This document shows, one piece after another, positions 1 to 12,899 of a DNA stretch of 64,000 nucleotides. The translations under genes were made by a program, and so were the position numbers. A model generated the notes under the pieces. The model was not told where the DNA came from, ran no database searches, and saw only the letters and a list, made by a program, of their open reading frames with translations. The stretch comes from Apostichopus japonicus (lineage: Eukaryota; Echinodermata; Holothuroidea; Aspidochirotida; Stichopodidae): contig NC_092577.1 in the NCBI RefSeq assembly GCF_037975245.1, positions 15,266,013 through 15,330,012 of the forward strand, written 5' to 3'. Position 1 is the stretch's first letter; every line of letters starts with the position of its first letter.

Positions 1-2420
1 CCATCCCAATGTACACAAATCAATCATCTACGTTATTAGTATTTGTGCAACCACCAGCTCAAACTTGGCATGTCTGGTCATGGTAGTAGATGATTTTGTA
101 CATGTTTTTGATCAGCAGGGCCTAAAGGAGGTATACATAGCTTGTCTGTATGACCCCACAAGAACCAATTGATATGTTACTTGGTATAGTCAGTAGATAA
201 ACCAAACTTATTTAGGTTGGTGTGCAGCATAGCATGGACAGTATCAAGTGGGTGGTAGACAATGTAACATTGTTTAAATGGTTTTTATCTATGTCTTATT
301 TACTTCAAACTTGGTATAATTGTGTAAGTACAGTACTGTATATATAGTAGCATTTTCATGTGATGAAGAAATCCCTTTAACAGTCATTGAATGGCCATCG
401 TTTTTTAAAGGTAAATGAGTGTTGGGTATACTCTAAGCTGTCTATTATTTCTGGTGAGTGACAATGTCCCGAAAAGGTGGGCAGCACTTTACAGTGTTTG
501 CTTCAAAAACTTCCCAATGACTTGGTTGAATATGACTCTTTTTCTGGTTTAGTTATAATATATGATCATTCATTATTTTTCAGATTAAAACTGAAGGAAG
601 CCAGACTTTTCGAAGAAAGAAGTAGAATGGAAACAACAGAAATCCAACCTAGCATAAACAGATCCGTTGAAAGAAATATCTTTCTGTGGTTCACAAAAAG
701 TACTAACTGTTACCGTTACTATCACATATTTATTCAACGATTGCTAATATGGTGAAGATAGGAATCAGTACCTGAATGGTCGCACAATTACAAAAAAAAA
801 ATCTAGTGCTATTGTTAGGATGACATTGGCTGTTGCAATACTCGAGACCAAAGTTTGTACTCGTTTTAAAAACTATTTGTTTTAAAGGAAATACACAGTA
901 TCAATCATAATGGAAACATGTTAATTACATGGTGCATTATTATATGTTACCAAATATACCTAACTAATTTATAAAATATTGTACTACATTTTTAACATCC
1001 TCTAAATTAAACATACAAAATCACATGTTTCTTGCATGATGTGTCACATCATATGAAAACCTATATGAAAACCAAACTGCACGGCAAGGTTGCCCTAATA
1101 TTGGTACCATCGTATACACCATCTGGACTAACTTTCCATATGTTAGGCATAGGGCTTGGCTAGTCTAATGTTACTGGCACATGCAACAGAACAACAAGGG
1201 TAAACTTTAAGATGTGGAAGTCTACAATTTGGAATTTAAATTTGTAGGACATATAGGTGCAGAACAGTTCAAAATGTTATACAAGGGGACTGAAGCAGAC
1301 GTGTACCTCCACGACTTAACCCTAGCTCTCACTGCACGATTGGAAGCATGACATTAGACATGCTTAATGATGTCTAATACATACAGTGCTGTGGAAGGGA
1401 CTTTTAAAGTATCAGTTGCAGATACAGTAGGACAAGACGGTGACTGTGTCTCTAAAGCACAGTAAGATGTGCTCTTTGATAATGTAAACCTTGATGGAGT
1501 CACACTCGGGTGATATATTCAAAGTTCTTCTAAATCTTACCCTTTGCCTACAAACTCCATCTAGCTACCATTTCTGAATAACTGTATTGCTCCCATTAAA
1601 TGATCCTTCTGAGACATACTGCATATACAAGTTCGGTATGTACATCATTTCCAGTTTTGCTGAACCACAAGCATATTTCCCATCAGGATCCGGTTGACAA
1701 ACCATACTGAAGTGTATCATTTTGTTTTTAAAATGCAAAGCTATTGTATTAATGGTGTTTATTTCAATGCACTGTGTGAATATGATTACGCATAGCCTTC
1801 ATTAGTACTACGGGCAATGATTATATTATAATTCGAAACAAGTTTCATTCAGTGTTCACATTTGTCCCCTTCAGAATCCCTTTGACACAGCAAGGAGTGA
1901 TTCTGGTTCCATCTGCCAAGCAGAAGCAGGTTAAAATTTATCCAAATTTGAAAAAAGATGAAAAATTGTTCATGTCCGTGGCATTAAATTGATGACCTTC
2001 CCTTCCCCTCCCTGACCAAAACACTGACATATCACCCCTGGTGTTCTGCAAGTTCTATTGAGTTATCACTAATATTAGTTATGTTGCTGTACATATAGGC
2101 TACTGTATGAAACGCAATACACTGATTTCTTATTCAGTTGATCACATCCAGTAGATCTGAAACTCCTCCTGGTTCTTGAATAAAAATTCTGGGTTCCTTG
2201 AAGAAACCAAAATCATGCTACCAATTAAAATGTATTTTTAGGTTCCTTGCTTTCAACAAATGAAACTACAGAATGCATTCAACCCCTTTTGTGACCCTCT
2301 GCCTCCTTTCAGGATAATGGATAAACTTTCCAAAGAACATTTACTATATCGCATCCAGTAGTAATACTATAGGATCAAGCATTGTAAATGATTACACTCC
2401 ATCATTTATATACAGTATAT
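1..2420. other. intergenic, no gene seen
   Basis: AT-rich sequence with stop codons in all frames. A short open stretch near 477-755 has no recognisable motif and is treated as chance. No RNA gene or clear repeat boundary is visible. Confidence 0.5.
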
Positions 2421-2690
2421 ACTAAACACCACCGCACGTATCGTTACAAGAACTCGGAAGTATGATCACATTACCCCTACCATGATCGAACTCCACTAGC
2501 TCCCGTTACGTGAACGAATCAACTACAAACTGCTTCTGATGTTGTTCAAATGTATGCACAATGTAGGACCAAGCTACCTCACCAACTTGTTTCAGCTCCG
2601 ACCATCATCCACACGCTCACTTCGCTCTAATTCATTACTGATGTTACTCATCCCTAGAGTAACTAGAATGCAAAATTCATTGAGGTTTAG
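2421..2690 (+). pseudogene. LINE reverse transcriptase C-terminal relic (left part)
   Basis: Reading from 2421 gives the tail of a non-LTR retrotransposon polymerase: a DHITP motif, then LPLRERINYKLLL and GPSYLTNLFQLRPSSTR, the usual thumb and tail signature of CR1/Jockey-type elements. One in-frame stop lies just before LPL, where the family normally has HWLP. The similarity fades after about 2665-2690. The matching downstream tail (PWLWNSLP) is found at 4830, so the element appears to be split by about 2.1 kb of repeat DNA. Dead copy. The exact clade is uncertain. Confidence 0.6.
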
Positions 2691-2880
2691 ATGACTTCAA
2701 TGCACTAGACTTCTGCTTGTTAGAATAACCAGAACTAGCTGTTACAATAACACTATGGCATGATAACACAGGTCAGTCTACTGTACGTGGTTATACACAC
2801 CTCCATAAAAAACAATAGGGTTCTTGTACTCAATGTTATGAATCCACACACCAAGTAATAGAAAACCTTCATCTTTAATT

Positions 2881-4760
2881 ACTTCGCACATCAAGGTTGC
2901 AGAGGAGTCAACTTACGGACAATTTAGATTGGAATATGGCCACGAAACTTCAAAAATTCAACTTGAAAGAAGCTAATACACGTCACTGGATGTCAACCTG
3001 AGGTCAAGGGTCACCCAAATGCAGATCGACTATTGGATTACAATAGCGTAACTCCCAACCTTGATGGAAATTTGGGTCTCAAGTTATTGAAAAAATACGA
3101 GTTTGTGACCCCTAATTGACCTTTGTTGACCTTGGATCACATGACTGTCATGTTTGGAAACGATCCTTTACCCCATTCACAACTAGTCCACCAACCATGT
3201 CCGATCCTGTCAATGGTAGTTTTACAAGTTTTGACCCATAATTAACATTTGGTGACCTTGTATCACACCACGGTTATTTAAGAAAACGTGCCCCTACTTC
3301 ATTTACAACTTGTCCCTATATATCAGCCCTGTCAGACTTTGTGACTAGAAGTTGTTGCAAAACGTAGCATAATTTGGCAGTTTTTTGCGCATAAGCAACC
3401 TTGAATGACCTAATGGTTTTTATAAAAAATGTTCCCCTTGATGATGTGCACTCTGTCCTAAAATCCCAACCTTGATGGACATTTGGTTCTCAAGTTATTG
3501 CAAGAATACTAGTTTTTGACCCCTAATTGACCTTGTTGACCTTGGATCATATTACCGTTATGTTTGGAAACAATCCCTTACCCCATTCACAACTAGTCCC
3601 AAAATATCAACCATGTCGGACCCTGTCAGTGGTAGTTTCACAAGTTATTGAGAAAAAAACACATTTGACCCATAAATGACCTTTGACGACCTTGGATCAC
3701 ATCACGGTTATTTTGGAAAATGTGCCCCTACTTCATTCACAACTTGTCCATATATACCAGCCATATCAGATTTCGTGACTAGAAGTTGTTGCAAAAATTA
3801 GCATAAGTTGGCAGTTTTTTGCACATAATCAACCTTGAATGACTTGGATGACCTGATGGTTCTATCAAAAAAGTTCCTCTTGATGATGTGCACTCTGTCC
3901 TAAAATTTGTTTGGACTACAATGTACACACATAATGTTATTGCTAGAAAGGTATCAAAACCAACCTTTGACCCCTCATAACTTGAGAACTGGGTGTCCGA
4001 TTGAAGCGGGAGTTGGTTTCCTTTATATAAGACAAAGAGCTGTACCATATATCAAAATATTGACAAACTTTTCTTGTTTTGCCCCATATCTCCTAAACTG
4101 AAAATATTTTTCAGGATTTGACCTTTTCACCTCGCGGTCAGATGTAGTTTGACACGCTGATTTCAAAAGGCAACATGGTCTGTGCGACCATCCTAACTGT
4201 ACTTATTAAAAAACAAAAAAAATTGACCTCTGAAAACTTCGCACACGAAGGTCGCACGAAGGTCAACCATGGAACATTTTGATCGGAAGGTACCGTTGAG
4301 ATCCGATTATGGCCACGAAAATTCAAATAACCAAAGAACTGATAAAGGTCACCGGAGGTCAACCTGAGTTCAAAGGTCACCTAGATGCGGGTCGACTCCT
4401 GGATTACAATAACGTAACTCCCAACCTTGACGGACATTTTGTTCTCAAGTTACGGCAAAAATATTAGTTTTTGACCCCTGATTGACCTTTGTTGAACTTG
4501 GATCACATTACCGTTATGTTTTGAAACGATCCCTTACCCCATTCACAACTACTCCCAAAATATCAACCATGTCGGACCCCGTCAATGGGAGTTATTGCTT
4601 GTTTTAATATTTTGGTTTTTGGTCTCTAACTGACCTTTGGAGACCTTCACATGCACCAAAAAATAGGGCACATCTACTAAATGTGGTACTAATATACACC
4701 AAATATTAGATTGGTCCAAGCTTCCCCACTTGAGATATCGTGTTTACAAGCGAGGCGTCA
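2881..4760. repeat. complex internally repeated element
   Basis: Several units recur. A block beginning near CCAACCTTGATGGAC is found at about 3055, 3462 and 4420 and carries TTGACCCCTAATTGACC and CATTCACAACTAGTCCC. A second block containing GGCAGTTTTTTGC recurs at about 3375 and 3810. The stretch 2881-3235 also matches 4230-4600 at a larger scale, including a shared GGCCACGAAA segment. No protein is encoded; the short open frames here are incidental. It lies between two pieces of one LINE tail and so is probably an insertion. Confidence 0.7.
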
Positions 4761-4827
4761 CACACACGCACACATACACACACTCTCCGCCTGCATGAAT
4801 GCATAGGTTACGATTATCATCGAAACC

Positions 4828-4975
4828 AAAAACACGAACTTACGGCTTGAGAACGTTCACATCCAGTGCACCGTGGCTGTGGAACTCACTTCCAGAACAT
4901 ATAAAAAATATGCAATACTGTGAATAGTTTCAAATCAGCACTCAAAACGTATCTCTTCACCAAAGCATATATGTT
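4828..4975 (+). pseudogene. LINE C-terminal relic (right part)
   Basis: The frame through 4828-4925 reads TYGLRTFTSSAPWLWNSLPE, the typical extreme C-terminus of CR1/Jockey-like LINE polymerases. After an in-frame stop it continues as NSFKSALKTYLFTKAY, the usual end of these proteins. It completes the fragment at 2421-2690. Confidence 0.6.
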
Positions 4976-5035
4976 ATAATTGCTATTATTTTGTTAAGCG
5001 GTACGGGAATTATTTCATAGTTTGTTTGGCGCTAT

Positions 5036-5132
5036 ATTATTATTACTATTATTATTACTATTACTATTATTACTTTTACTATTATTACTATTATTACTAT
5101 CACTATCCTTATCATTATCATTAGTATTATTA
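5036..5132. repeat. ATT/ACT trinucleotide microsatellite
   Basis: About 95 bp of imperfect (TATTAC)n / (TATTAT)n repeat, placed just after the LINE tail and possibly its 3' tail. Confidence 0.85.
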
Positions 5133-8100
5133 TACCGTTTCAATATTAATTTATAATGTGGTCAAGCAATGTAGCACGCTTTAGTACTACATGTTACTAC
5201 AAGTTATCACTGATGTTACTTACAACTGCATCAAACTCTTGCTGTGGCCTATCACATGCAATACACTCTGATTTCTTAATCAGGATGACAAATACAGCAG
5301 ATCTGAAACAATGTATCATTGTATTATTCATTGTTCTGTAAAATCAGACATTGCAAGCAAACTGTTGGTTTGGTTTTGTGATGTAATACCATAATTTGTT
5401 GATAACTATAAATGGTTATAAAAAAATCAAATATTGTATTCACTTTGTTATGCATTTAAATTTCCAAATATCTAAACTGTACAAAAGTTTCTTTATCTTT
5501 TAAATATTAAATATTTTGGAAGAAGAGTAAAATGGTTGTTTGGGTGAAAATGAGGAGGGGGTGAGAAAGGCAGGCCAGTTGAACGGTTACCTGCTTTTGC
5601 ATGCTATTAATGTTTAATGAGTCAAATTATCATGTCCCTTCTGGTTCCCAGTAGTGACCTGTGTCCAGTGACAGTTCCATGGCAGTGATTTAAAATGATG
5701 GGAGGGGAGTCTGATGTTGCTATTTTGTTTTTGGTTACATTTATTTACTCCTCTCCTTTAGCCTACAGAAATGTTTTATAGGTTGCCTTATTGTAGAGAA
5801 GCACAGTAAATCACAAATGTGGTATGGGTTGATTGTTTAGGGTGTCTTGTTGTGTTGGGTACCCATAGAGCTCTGTACTTTCAATTTTAAAGTTGGCATT
5901 TCAATACAGTTTTACTGCTTGTGTTGTTCATCGTTGGATCCAGATCAGGAAATGGTTTTATTCGGGAGATGAAAAGGGAATGCATTTTTGGTTCTGCTGC
6001 CATAAGCAAGCATTGGAATCTATAGCCTACTGTGGAGCCTGTTTTTATGTATTGGTGTGGGTGTGTGTCAAGAAGCAGTCTAATTGAACCCCATCAGTGA
6101 AATAAAACATGTGATATGTAGTAATAGGTTAAAAGGTAATGTAGGTAATTTGTAAAATGAAGTTGTATGTTGCCTGCCTTTACCCCCTTCCTCGGTAGGC
6201 TATCTAAAGGGAATGGGGTAACAAGGCATGTGTCACTGATTAAATCTCTGTAACCGTAACATGGACTAACCTAAAGCTCCTCAAATATTCAATGCCAAGG
6301 ACTTGTTTCCATACCATGAACCTCCATATATTTTCCATTTTATTATTTTCCATGTTCTGTTTCTCAGTTACACACCTATATATATAATTCTTTAATATCA
6401 CCAGTGCTACAGTACTCAAGTCCAGACTTTTCTGCATGTGGACTCTGGTCTTGGACTCGGGATAAGATGGAATCAGACTATACTGGGATGGTTACTTGAG
6501 GGGGAAAAGGCTTCTTCATAATTATACTCAATATTCATTTGCAATGTATTGCTATATATAATATCAGCTGTTCAAGAAATGTGTGGCAGCTAATGCAGTA
6601 ATGTATGTACAGATTTTTAAATTTCTATAGTCCTATACGCCAAAGGTCCATGTTTGATAAGGGGCTCTGACACATGGGAAGAAAATTAGGAGCTCCGCCT
6701 CTGCACACCGATCAGTGACTTATGATAGGACAACGTTGAACCAATTTCACAAAATAAATGTTTTGCGTTGCACCCTTGGCACAACATATATCAGTTATTA
6801 GAGCTTCCCTCCCATTACAAAAATAAATTTAGGGAAAACATGTTGTTAGCATTGTTTGGTCCCTCACAATTTCATAGTATTTTATCAAAAGTCAAAAGGT
6901 GCAGTCCAGCAGTTCTATAGCCCCCCCCCCCCCAACACACACACCCAAGTGCACAGTACTAACTGATACTGTACTAAGCATCCACTTACACAAATAAATG
7001 TACTTACTGATGCAGCAATTCCGTTAATGTAAATGGAATAAAATATTCATGTTTTGGATGGTGCCAGGGGTAGGCACATACACAGTACATCTAGTCATAT
7101 ACGGCGGTGGTCGGTGGAGGGTCTGACATTCCGGGGGGCGGGCAGAGTTTCCGACTTAGAATGTTAGATATTAGTTTGAAGGGCCCATTTAATTATTCCA
7201 AATTTCCAAGGGCCTTTGACAGTAGCCCTACGTTACGTTACTGGACTGGACACTTTTGCTGGGCACGACAGCAGAATATAAAAAGCGCATATCTGGATAT
7301 CTAGATGGATGCCCGTTTGGTTTACTGACTGCATCTTTAATATCAATACTATGCTTACGCAGATGGATGTAAACATGTCACTGCCCCCCCCTCCCCCTCC
7401 CCCGTGTTCCGAGCCCTGAGTAGTCGCACTGGCCTAGTTAAGCCACTGAGAACGATGAATTTTGTCCATGTCCCAACATAACTAGCCTATCAGATACATT
7501 GTTTGTATACAAAACGGAAAATATCATAATATGAATTTAAAAAACGGTAATTGGCCAAAATGGGGCACAAATCCAGAAAAAAATTTATATTTGAAAATTT
7601 GATGAAACATTTTTCCCTGCGAATGAAGTTATCGTAACAAAAGGTATCGTAACAAAAGGTACGATTTTCATAGGAAACAAACAAGCAAAATATCTTTACA
7701 TACGTTTTCATGGTACATGTAGACCTGTTTTAACATTAACTATATTCTCTCGAGGGGGGGCGGGGATTAAGAGATCAATAAATGTACTGTCACCACTGCT
7801 ACAAAGGGGATATTGCCGTTCTTTCATTGTTGCACACTAAGTCAAGGGTCGGATTAAGCATGAAACCTGGCACCTTCAGGGCCCTACATTTGGCCGGTTT
7901 GAAGAAACTGATCATTATTCTACTGTTATTAACGACGTGTGGCCCACTGATTAAAAACTATTCCCGGAAAAGAGAGCCACCCAAAACTGCGGTCCACAAT
8001 GGAGTCGGGGTCGTAAACAATCCAGGACCAGCTACTACCTCTACGTTGCCGTTTCTGATCATTCTCTTATCAGAGACGAACTCAGTTTATGCACCCCCTT

Positions 8101-9386
8101 CCAACCCCCCCCCCCCCCCCCCTCCCCCAGGCCGCGCTCCCTTAGACACACCATAAACGGTTTCCATGGGCCAGTAGCCTTCACACTCTAGGGCACCACT
8201 CTTTAAACAGCAGTACCAATATCAAACATCGACATATAGATCATAACGTCACAAAATGGACAACAAAGGCGCCATTCGGTCCATCAGCCGATTCTCGTAT
8301 TCGAGCAATAACTACTTTGTCAACTGACCAAGAAGCTTCTGACAAGAAGCTACAACATTCGACCCTCAGCGGGTACGATGGAAAATAATGTCCTCATTGA
8401 CAAATTCGTACTATTTTCCTTCGATTTAAGTGCTTGCACGTTTCTAGATTTTGTGCAACTAAACTCAACCCTGTATTACCCTGTTTCACTTATATTGGTA
8501 TTTTAAATCACATGTGTAACAAAGCGACAATTCGTAGCTTCGACAACACACAGGATAAAGCTAGATGCCATCATCTGCATACTTGCATAGTTGCATTGTT
8601 TACATTAAAAAATATCTTTACTTAATAACGTAGATACTAAGTAGATTTCCAATAAAAAAAAATTGCATATTTGAAATAGTGGCCAAAAAAGTAATCTTAG
8701 GGACATCGCTTTTGGAACTCATTGGATCTTTGACTGAATGTGGGACCAAACCTTGGGACCCATTGTTTGTTTGTTTTGTGTTTGTTTGTTTTTCTGGGGG
8801 AGGGGGTAACAGAGGGTATACATTTTTCTTCTAACTTCGTAATAATAAAAACAAACCTTCTGAGGTCAAAGGTCATGCACATTGGAGTAAGAGATTTATT
8901 TTATCAGTTGAATAGAATGTTGTTTAATATATGAGAGGGTTACCAGTTGTTTTTCATGATCATGCAGTTCTTTGAAAAACATAACATCACTTCATTCAAA
9001 TGCAAAAGGGACCTACTTTCATCCCCCATAAAACCTTGTGAGTTGGGGCTAGAACAAACAGTGCATATACTTTCAAAGAGAACACAGCAGGAAAAAATAT
9101 CTACATCAGTTTCTTTTCATCATGCAGGTCACTTTGGACATACATCAAAAGAGTAATTGCTATTTATTTTAACAAGGGGTCCTGTACCAAAACCTCACCC
9201 CCCCCCCCCTCCATTTGAATGAACACATGTTTATAACGTTAATAGATAATGAATTGCCCCTGTAATGTTTAGGTCGGTGGAGCCTCTTTAATAGTCATTT
9301 TTTTCAGTGAAAACATTTTATGAGAAAGCGCTTTTGCCCTGTATAGTCACGCATGCGCCCAAGTTTTAATTATTAAAATGCTATAC
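5133..9386. other. non-coding stretch with scattered poly-C/poly-G cores
   Basis: No convincing gene. Runs of C or G (about 6921, 7385, 8106 and 9199) look like the cores of small degraded hAT-type elements such as those with visible ends elsewhere in the window. Tandem GGTATCGTAACAAAA occurs twice near 7630-7660. The longest open frame (7782-8156) ends in a poly-proline read of a C tract and is judged spurious. Confidence 0.45.
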
Positions 9387-10023
9387 CAGGTGCGTATCCA
9401 GGGGGGGCGTTGGGGGCGCGCGCCCCCCGGGTAAGAAAAAGAGGGGAGAAAAGAAAAGGGAAGAAAAAAGGAAAAAAGAGGGGAAAAAGAGGAGGAGGAG
9501 AGGAAGGAAGGGAAAAGAAAAAGAAGAAAGAGAGAAAAAGGAGAAAAGGAGGGAGTAAAAGAAAAACGCGAAGAGAAAGAGGAACAGTGACATCATTACA
9601 GCGCTGAAGGGTAGCCAGTGACGGATCAATGATTTCGTAAAAATGTGACTCACCCTACCCCTTACACCGACAACTCCATTTTCCTCTCTCACTAATGATC
9701 TATATATATACTATATATGGTCTATCATAACGCATTTTTTTAAATGATATCGCTAAGTAATTTCAAAATAGACAGTGCTTAGATGCAACTTACAAGGCCT
9801 GGGAAGTGTCATTTCCAGCGATCTGGAAGACATTTTCGGCCAAAATTTGCTTGTACGCTTCGCGCTAACAAATGGTCCTGGGTAGTGCCATTTCCAGCGA
9901 TCTGGGAGGCATTTTCGGCCAAAATTTTTTGAACGCTTCGCGCCAACCTATGGTGGCTCTACGCTTAGATAGTTTGCCTACAGGCTTCGCCCCTCCCTTG
10001 GCAAATTCCTCGCTACGCGCCTG
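9387..10023. mobile_element. hAT-like non-autonomous element(s), composite
   Basis: The left end begins CAGGTGCGTATCCAGG and runs into a GGGGGCGCGCGCCCCC core and a purine-rich tract (about 9430-9590). The right end closes GCTACGCGCCTG at 10,023. The ends are inverted relatives, but the flanking 8-mers (TGCTATAC and TTCGAATT) do not match, so the two ends may belong to different insertions. Two copies of a dispersed 100-bp unit lie at about 9797-9970. Confidence 0.5.
9797..9975 (+). repeat. dispersed 'GGAAGTGYCATTTCC' unit, two tandem copies
   Basis: The unit reads GGCCTGGGAAGTGTCATTTCC-like sequence, then CAGCGATCTGG, TTTTCGGCCAAAATTTT, a CGCTTCGCGC block and GGTGGC(G)CTACGCTTAGATAG. It recurs at about 12,930, 13,640, 24,700, 25,434 and 39,142 on the plus strand, and inverted at about 18,930-19,040 and 19,525-19,620. 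Confidence 0.7.
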
Positions 10024-11534
10024 TTCGAATTTGTAACGCAAACAGCAGATATCACATCATATCAGTGAGCATGAAAATGGCGTTCCAGGATGAAAAGCCT
10101 CAAAACTGTCCGACTTGCCTGAAAAAATAACCAAAAATTTTCGCGCGCGAAGCGCGCGTTCAACGTGTTCATGTCAATATCATATAAGCAAGCATCGGTT
10201 ATTACATCGCATGCCATCATGTACCGTACGGTCCGTTCAAATTGCGCAGTATACCGCGGGATGCTAATGTAAACAACGACATATCTCATGTAGATGTATA
10301 AAAAGCATGGAGGCAGTGTTCGATTTTTCCGGTATCGCATCGCAAAATGCGATCCAAAACGACAAACTTGCGAGACGTTTCCAAATCAGCATCGCACATT
10401 GTGCCGATTTGTGCGATACAAATTCCTAGTCAGATTTGGGAGCAAACACTCAAACCTTAACTTACGAACTGTCGATCACAATGTAGAAGTTATAATTTAT
10501 TGAGTTTATACTCAATGTACAACTTATTCACTTGACCGTATAGAGAAAAAAAACCTGAAAAAATATTATCCTACCATAGTTAAGTGTAAAGCAAATAGCC
10601 TAACCACCTCGGCGGTTACGGATCTCACGTAACTAAACTCCCTGGCAACGTGCCAAAAAAATGTTAACAAACAGGTGTTACACAGGGGATGAGCTCACAG
10701 TTGTTGGGAAGGTACCTGGGCAAATTCACAGCACATGTACCGTGGTACAGTAGTTGGGTATAGGGTTAAACACTTCAGTTGTAAAAATGTACGCATAGTG
10801 CACGCTATTCATTGTTAGGCAGTCTAGAAACGGGGCTTTGCTGAACGTTGTTTGTTTCATAATATCGGAAGTTTTGTAAGTTGCACTTTTTAAAGATTGA
10901 AAGACAGATTAAATCTCTTTTCATTTTATACGATAATATAGCTACTTTAACTTGTCATTTTAAAATTTTCATCAGTTTCGTGACAATTTAAATAAAAAAG
11001 TTGTCAGTAGTTTGCATCCTCAACTGTGAATTTTTTCATCGCCAGACATCGCAAAAAATGACAATTTTCGGGGGCTTTCGCCCCCAGGATCCCCAAGAGG
11101 GGTTCTACCCCATAACCCCACCATAGCCCTAAGACGGGCCCCTGGACACCACGCCTTTATGCTCGCACGTTACGCGTGCTAGGCAGGCGAACACCGGCGG
11201 GAAATCGACAGTGTGTTCGCGGGAAATTGAACAAGGTTTTCCAACACTGCTGAACTGTGCAGTTACTGTATGCACCATGTTCAAGGTTTTCACGGAGGCC
11301 TTTGAGGAAATGAATGGTTAGTACAGTGTATATATACTGCACTAATGCTGTTTGTAGGCCAAGGTTCACGAAGGTCATTGGTTATATTCGCGCGCCGTAG
11401 ACGTGTTTTAGATGTTACGGAGAGTCAGGTTTCCATGGATATTAATCGAAAATGAATCTGAGTTTAACTGACGCTAAAGAAATGGACCGTCTTGGGCAGA
11501 TTAACAAATCATTGCAAGTATAAATAAGTACAGG
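10024..11534. other. non-coding, repeat-rich
   Basis: No gene is supported. It has a CG-rich patch (GCGCGCGAAGCGCGCG near 10,142), several TCGCATCGCAAAATGCGA-like short palindromic patches near 10,330-10,400, and a GGGGGC..GCCCCC hairpin near 11,070. Confidence 0.4.
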
Positions 11535-12306
11535 CAGGGGCGTAGCGAGCGGGGGTGTGGGGGCGGTGTCACACCCCCCCCCCAATAATTTGGTCGCTGT
11601 CGGCAAATTTTGGGTCTGTCGGCAAAAGGAGAAAAGGTGAAGAGAGCGGAAGGGGAAGAAAGATGGAAAGCTGAATAGAGAAAAGGAGAACGGGAGCTTC
11701 TTCCGTGCCAAATTTAACTTAAAATATGCACCAGATTGCATCTAAGGACGTTTCAAAACTAAAAATTTTCCAAAGGGGAGGGGTAGACCCCCTACCCTTA
11801 GACCCCTCCCCCATTTCAGTCACCACTTCCAGATCCGTCGGCAAATCAAATTTGACTTAAAATATGCACCAGATTGCATCTAAGGACGTTTCAAAACTAA
11901 AAATTTTCCAAAGGGGAAGGGTAGACCCCCTACCCTTAGACCCCTCCCCTATTTCAGTCACCAATTCCAGATCCGTCGGCAAATCAAATTTGACTTAAAA
12001 TATACACCAGATTGCATCTAAGGACGTTTCAAAACTAAAAATTTTCCAAAGGGGAGGGGTAGACCCCCTACCCTTAGACCCCTCCCCCATTTCAGTCACC
12101 ACTTCCAGATCCGTCGGCAAATCAAATTTGACTTAAAATATGCACCAGGTTGCATCTAAGGACGTTTCAAAACTAAAAATTTTCCAAAGGGGAAGGGTAG
12201 ACCCCCTACCCTTAGACCCCTCCCCCATTTCAGTCACCACTTCCAGATCCGTTGGCAAATCAAATTCTCCACACCCCCCAACAAAAAAACCTTCGCTACG
12301 CCCCTG
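11535..12306. mobile_element. hAT-type non-autonomous element, 772 bp
   Basis: It begins CAGGGGCGTAGCGA and ends in the inverse, TCGCTACGCCCCTG, flanked on both sides by the same 8-mer AGTACAGG (11,527-11,534 and 12,307-12,314). An 8-bp target duplication with CAGGGG-type ends is the hallmark of hAT transposons. It encodes no protein. Most of the interior is a 138-bp tandem repeat, listed separately. Confidence 0.92.
11711..12265. repeat. 138-bp tandem repeat, four copies
   Basis: CCAGATTGCATCTAAGG (with one G variant) begins at 11,731, 11,869, 12,007 and 12,145, an exact 138-bp step each time. Copies differ by only a few substitutions, so the array is young. It lies wholly inside the hAT-type element. 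Confidence 0.95.
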
Positions 12307-12899
12307 AGTACAGGTAGCTCTGCTGTTAAAAAGAAAAGTTCAATATCGGTTTGCTGTTATCGGCAATTAGGCACAATTTTACCGATACCGATATGCTGCC
12401 GATATTGCAAATATCGGCCGATACTGATATTGAAAACGATTATCGTAGCAACACTAGTATAAATATAATAATAAACAAACATTTTCTAGTTAATACATTG
12501 ATCGCCAACATTTGGTCCGTTTTGTGGTAATTTCAAAACTGCTATTCAATATTGGGGAACTGCTATGCAACAAAGGTATTGTATAGCAATTGTCGAAATT
12601 TGTTGCTATGCAATTTTTTGGCCATAAGTCGAACACTGCATGGAGGTCCAATTATGTCAAAATTCTCTTTTACATTAGTAATGGCGAATTAGGGGCTGCA
12701 CCCCCGCCGCGCAGTGGGGGAGCGTCCATACGGTCAGGGGCGGATGCCCCCCCCCCCCCCGACGGACTCAAATGGACTGCTGGAGCCCTTTTTCAGCTCT
12801 TTACCACTTTTTACTTATTCTAGATTATTGACTTTTTTATTGCGCTCTCATCTACTTATTGACATTTGTCACATTTTGTTGGTGTAATTTGGCGATGAC

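Noticed and set aside
4740-4790. ACACACGCACACATACACAC run as a telomere-like or Z-DNA feature
   Set aside because: Too short and impure to be more than a minor CA microsatellite.
7782-8156. 124-codon frame ending in poly-proline
   Set aside because: The proline run comes from a poly-C tract and the rest shows no domain; repeat-derived.
9381-9692. 103-codon minus-strand Phe/Leu-rich frame that looks like a membrane protein
   Set aside because: It is the reverse read of a purine-rich low-complexity tract inside a hAT-like element.
9387-10023. A single clean hAT element with target duplication
   Set aside because: The flanking 8-mers differ (TGCTATAC and TTCGAATT), so it is listed only as composite.
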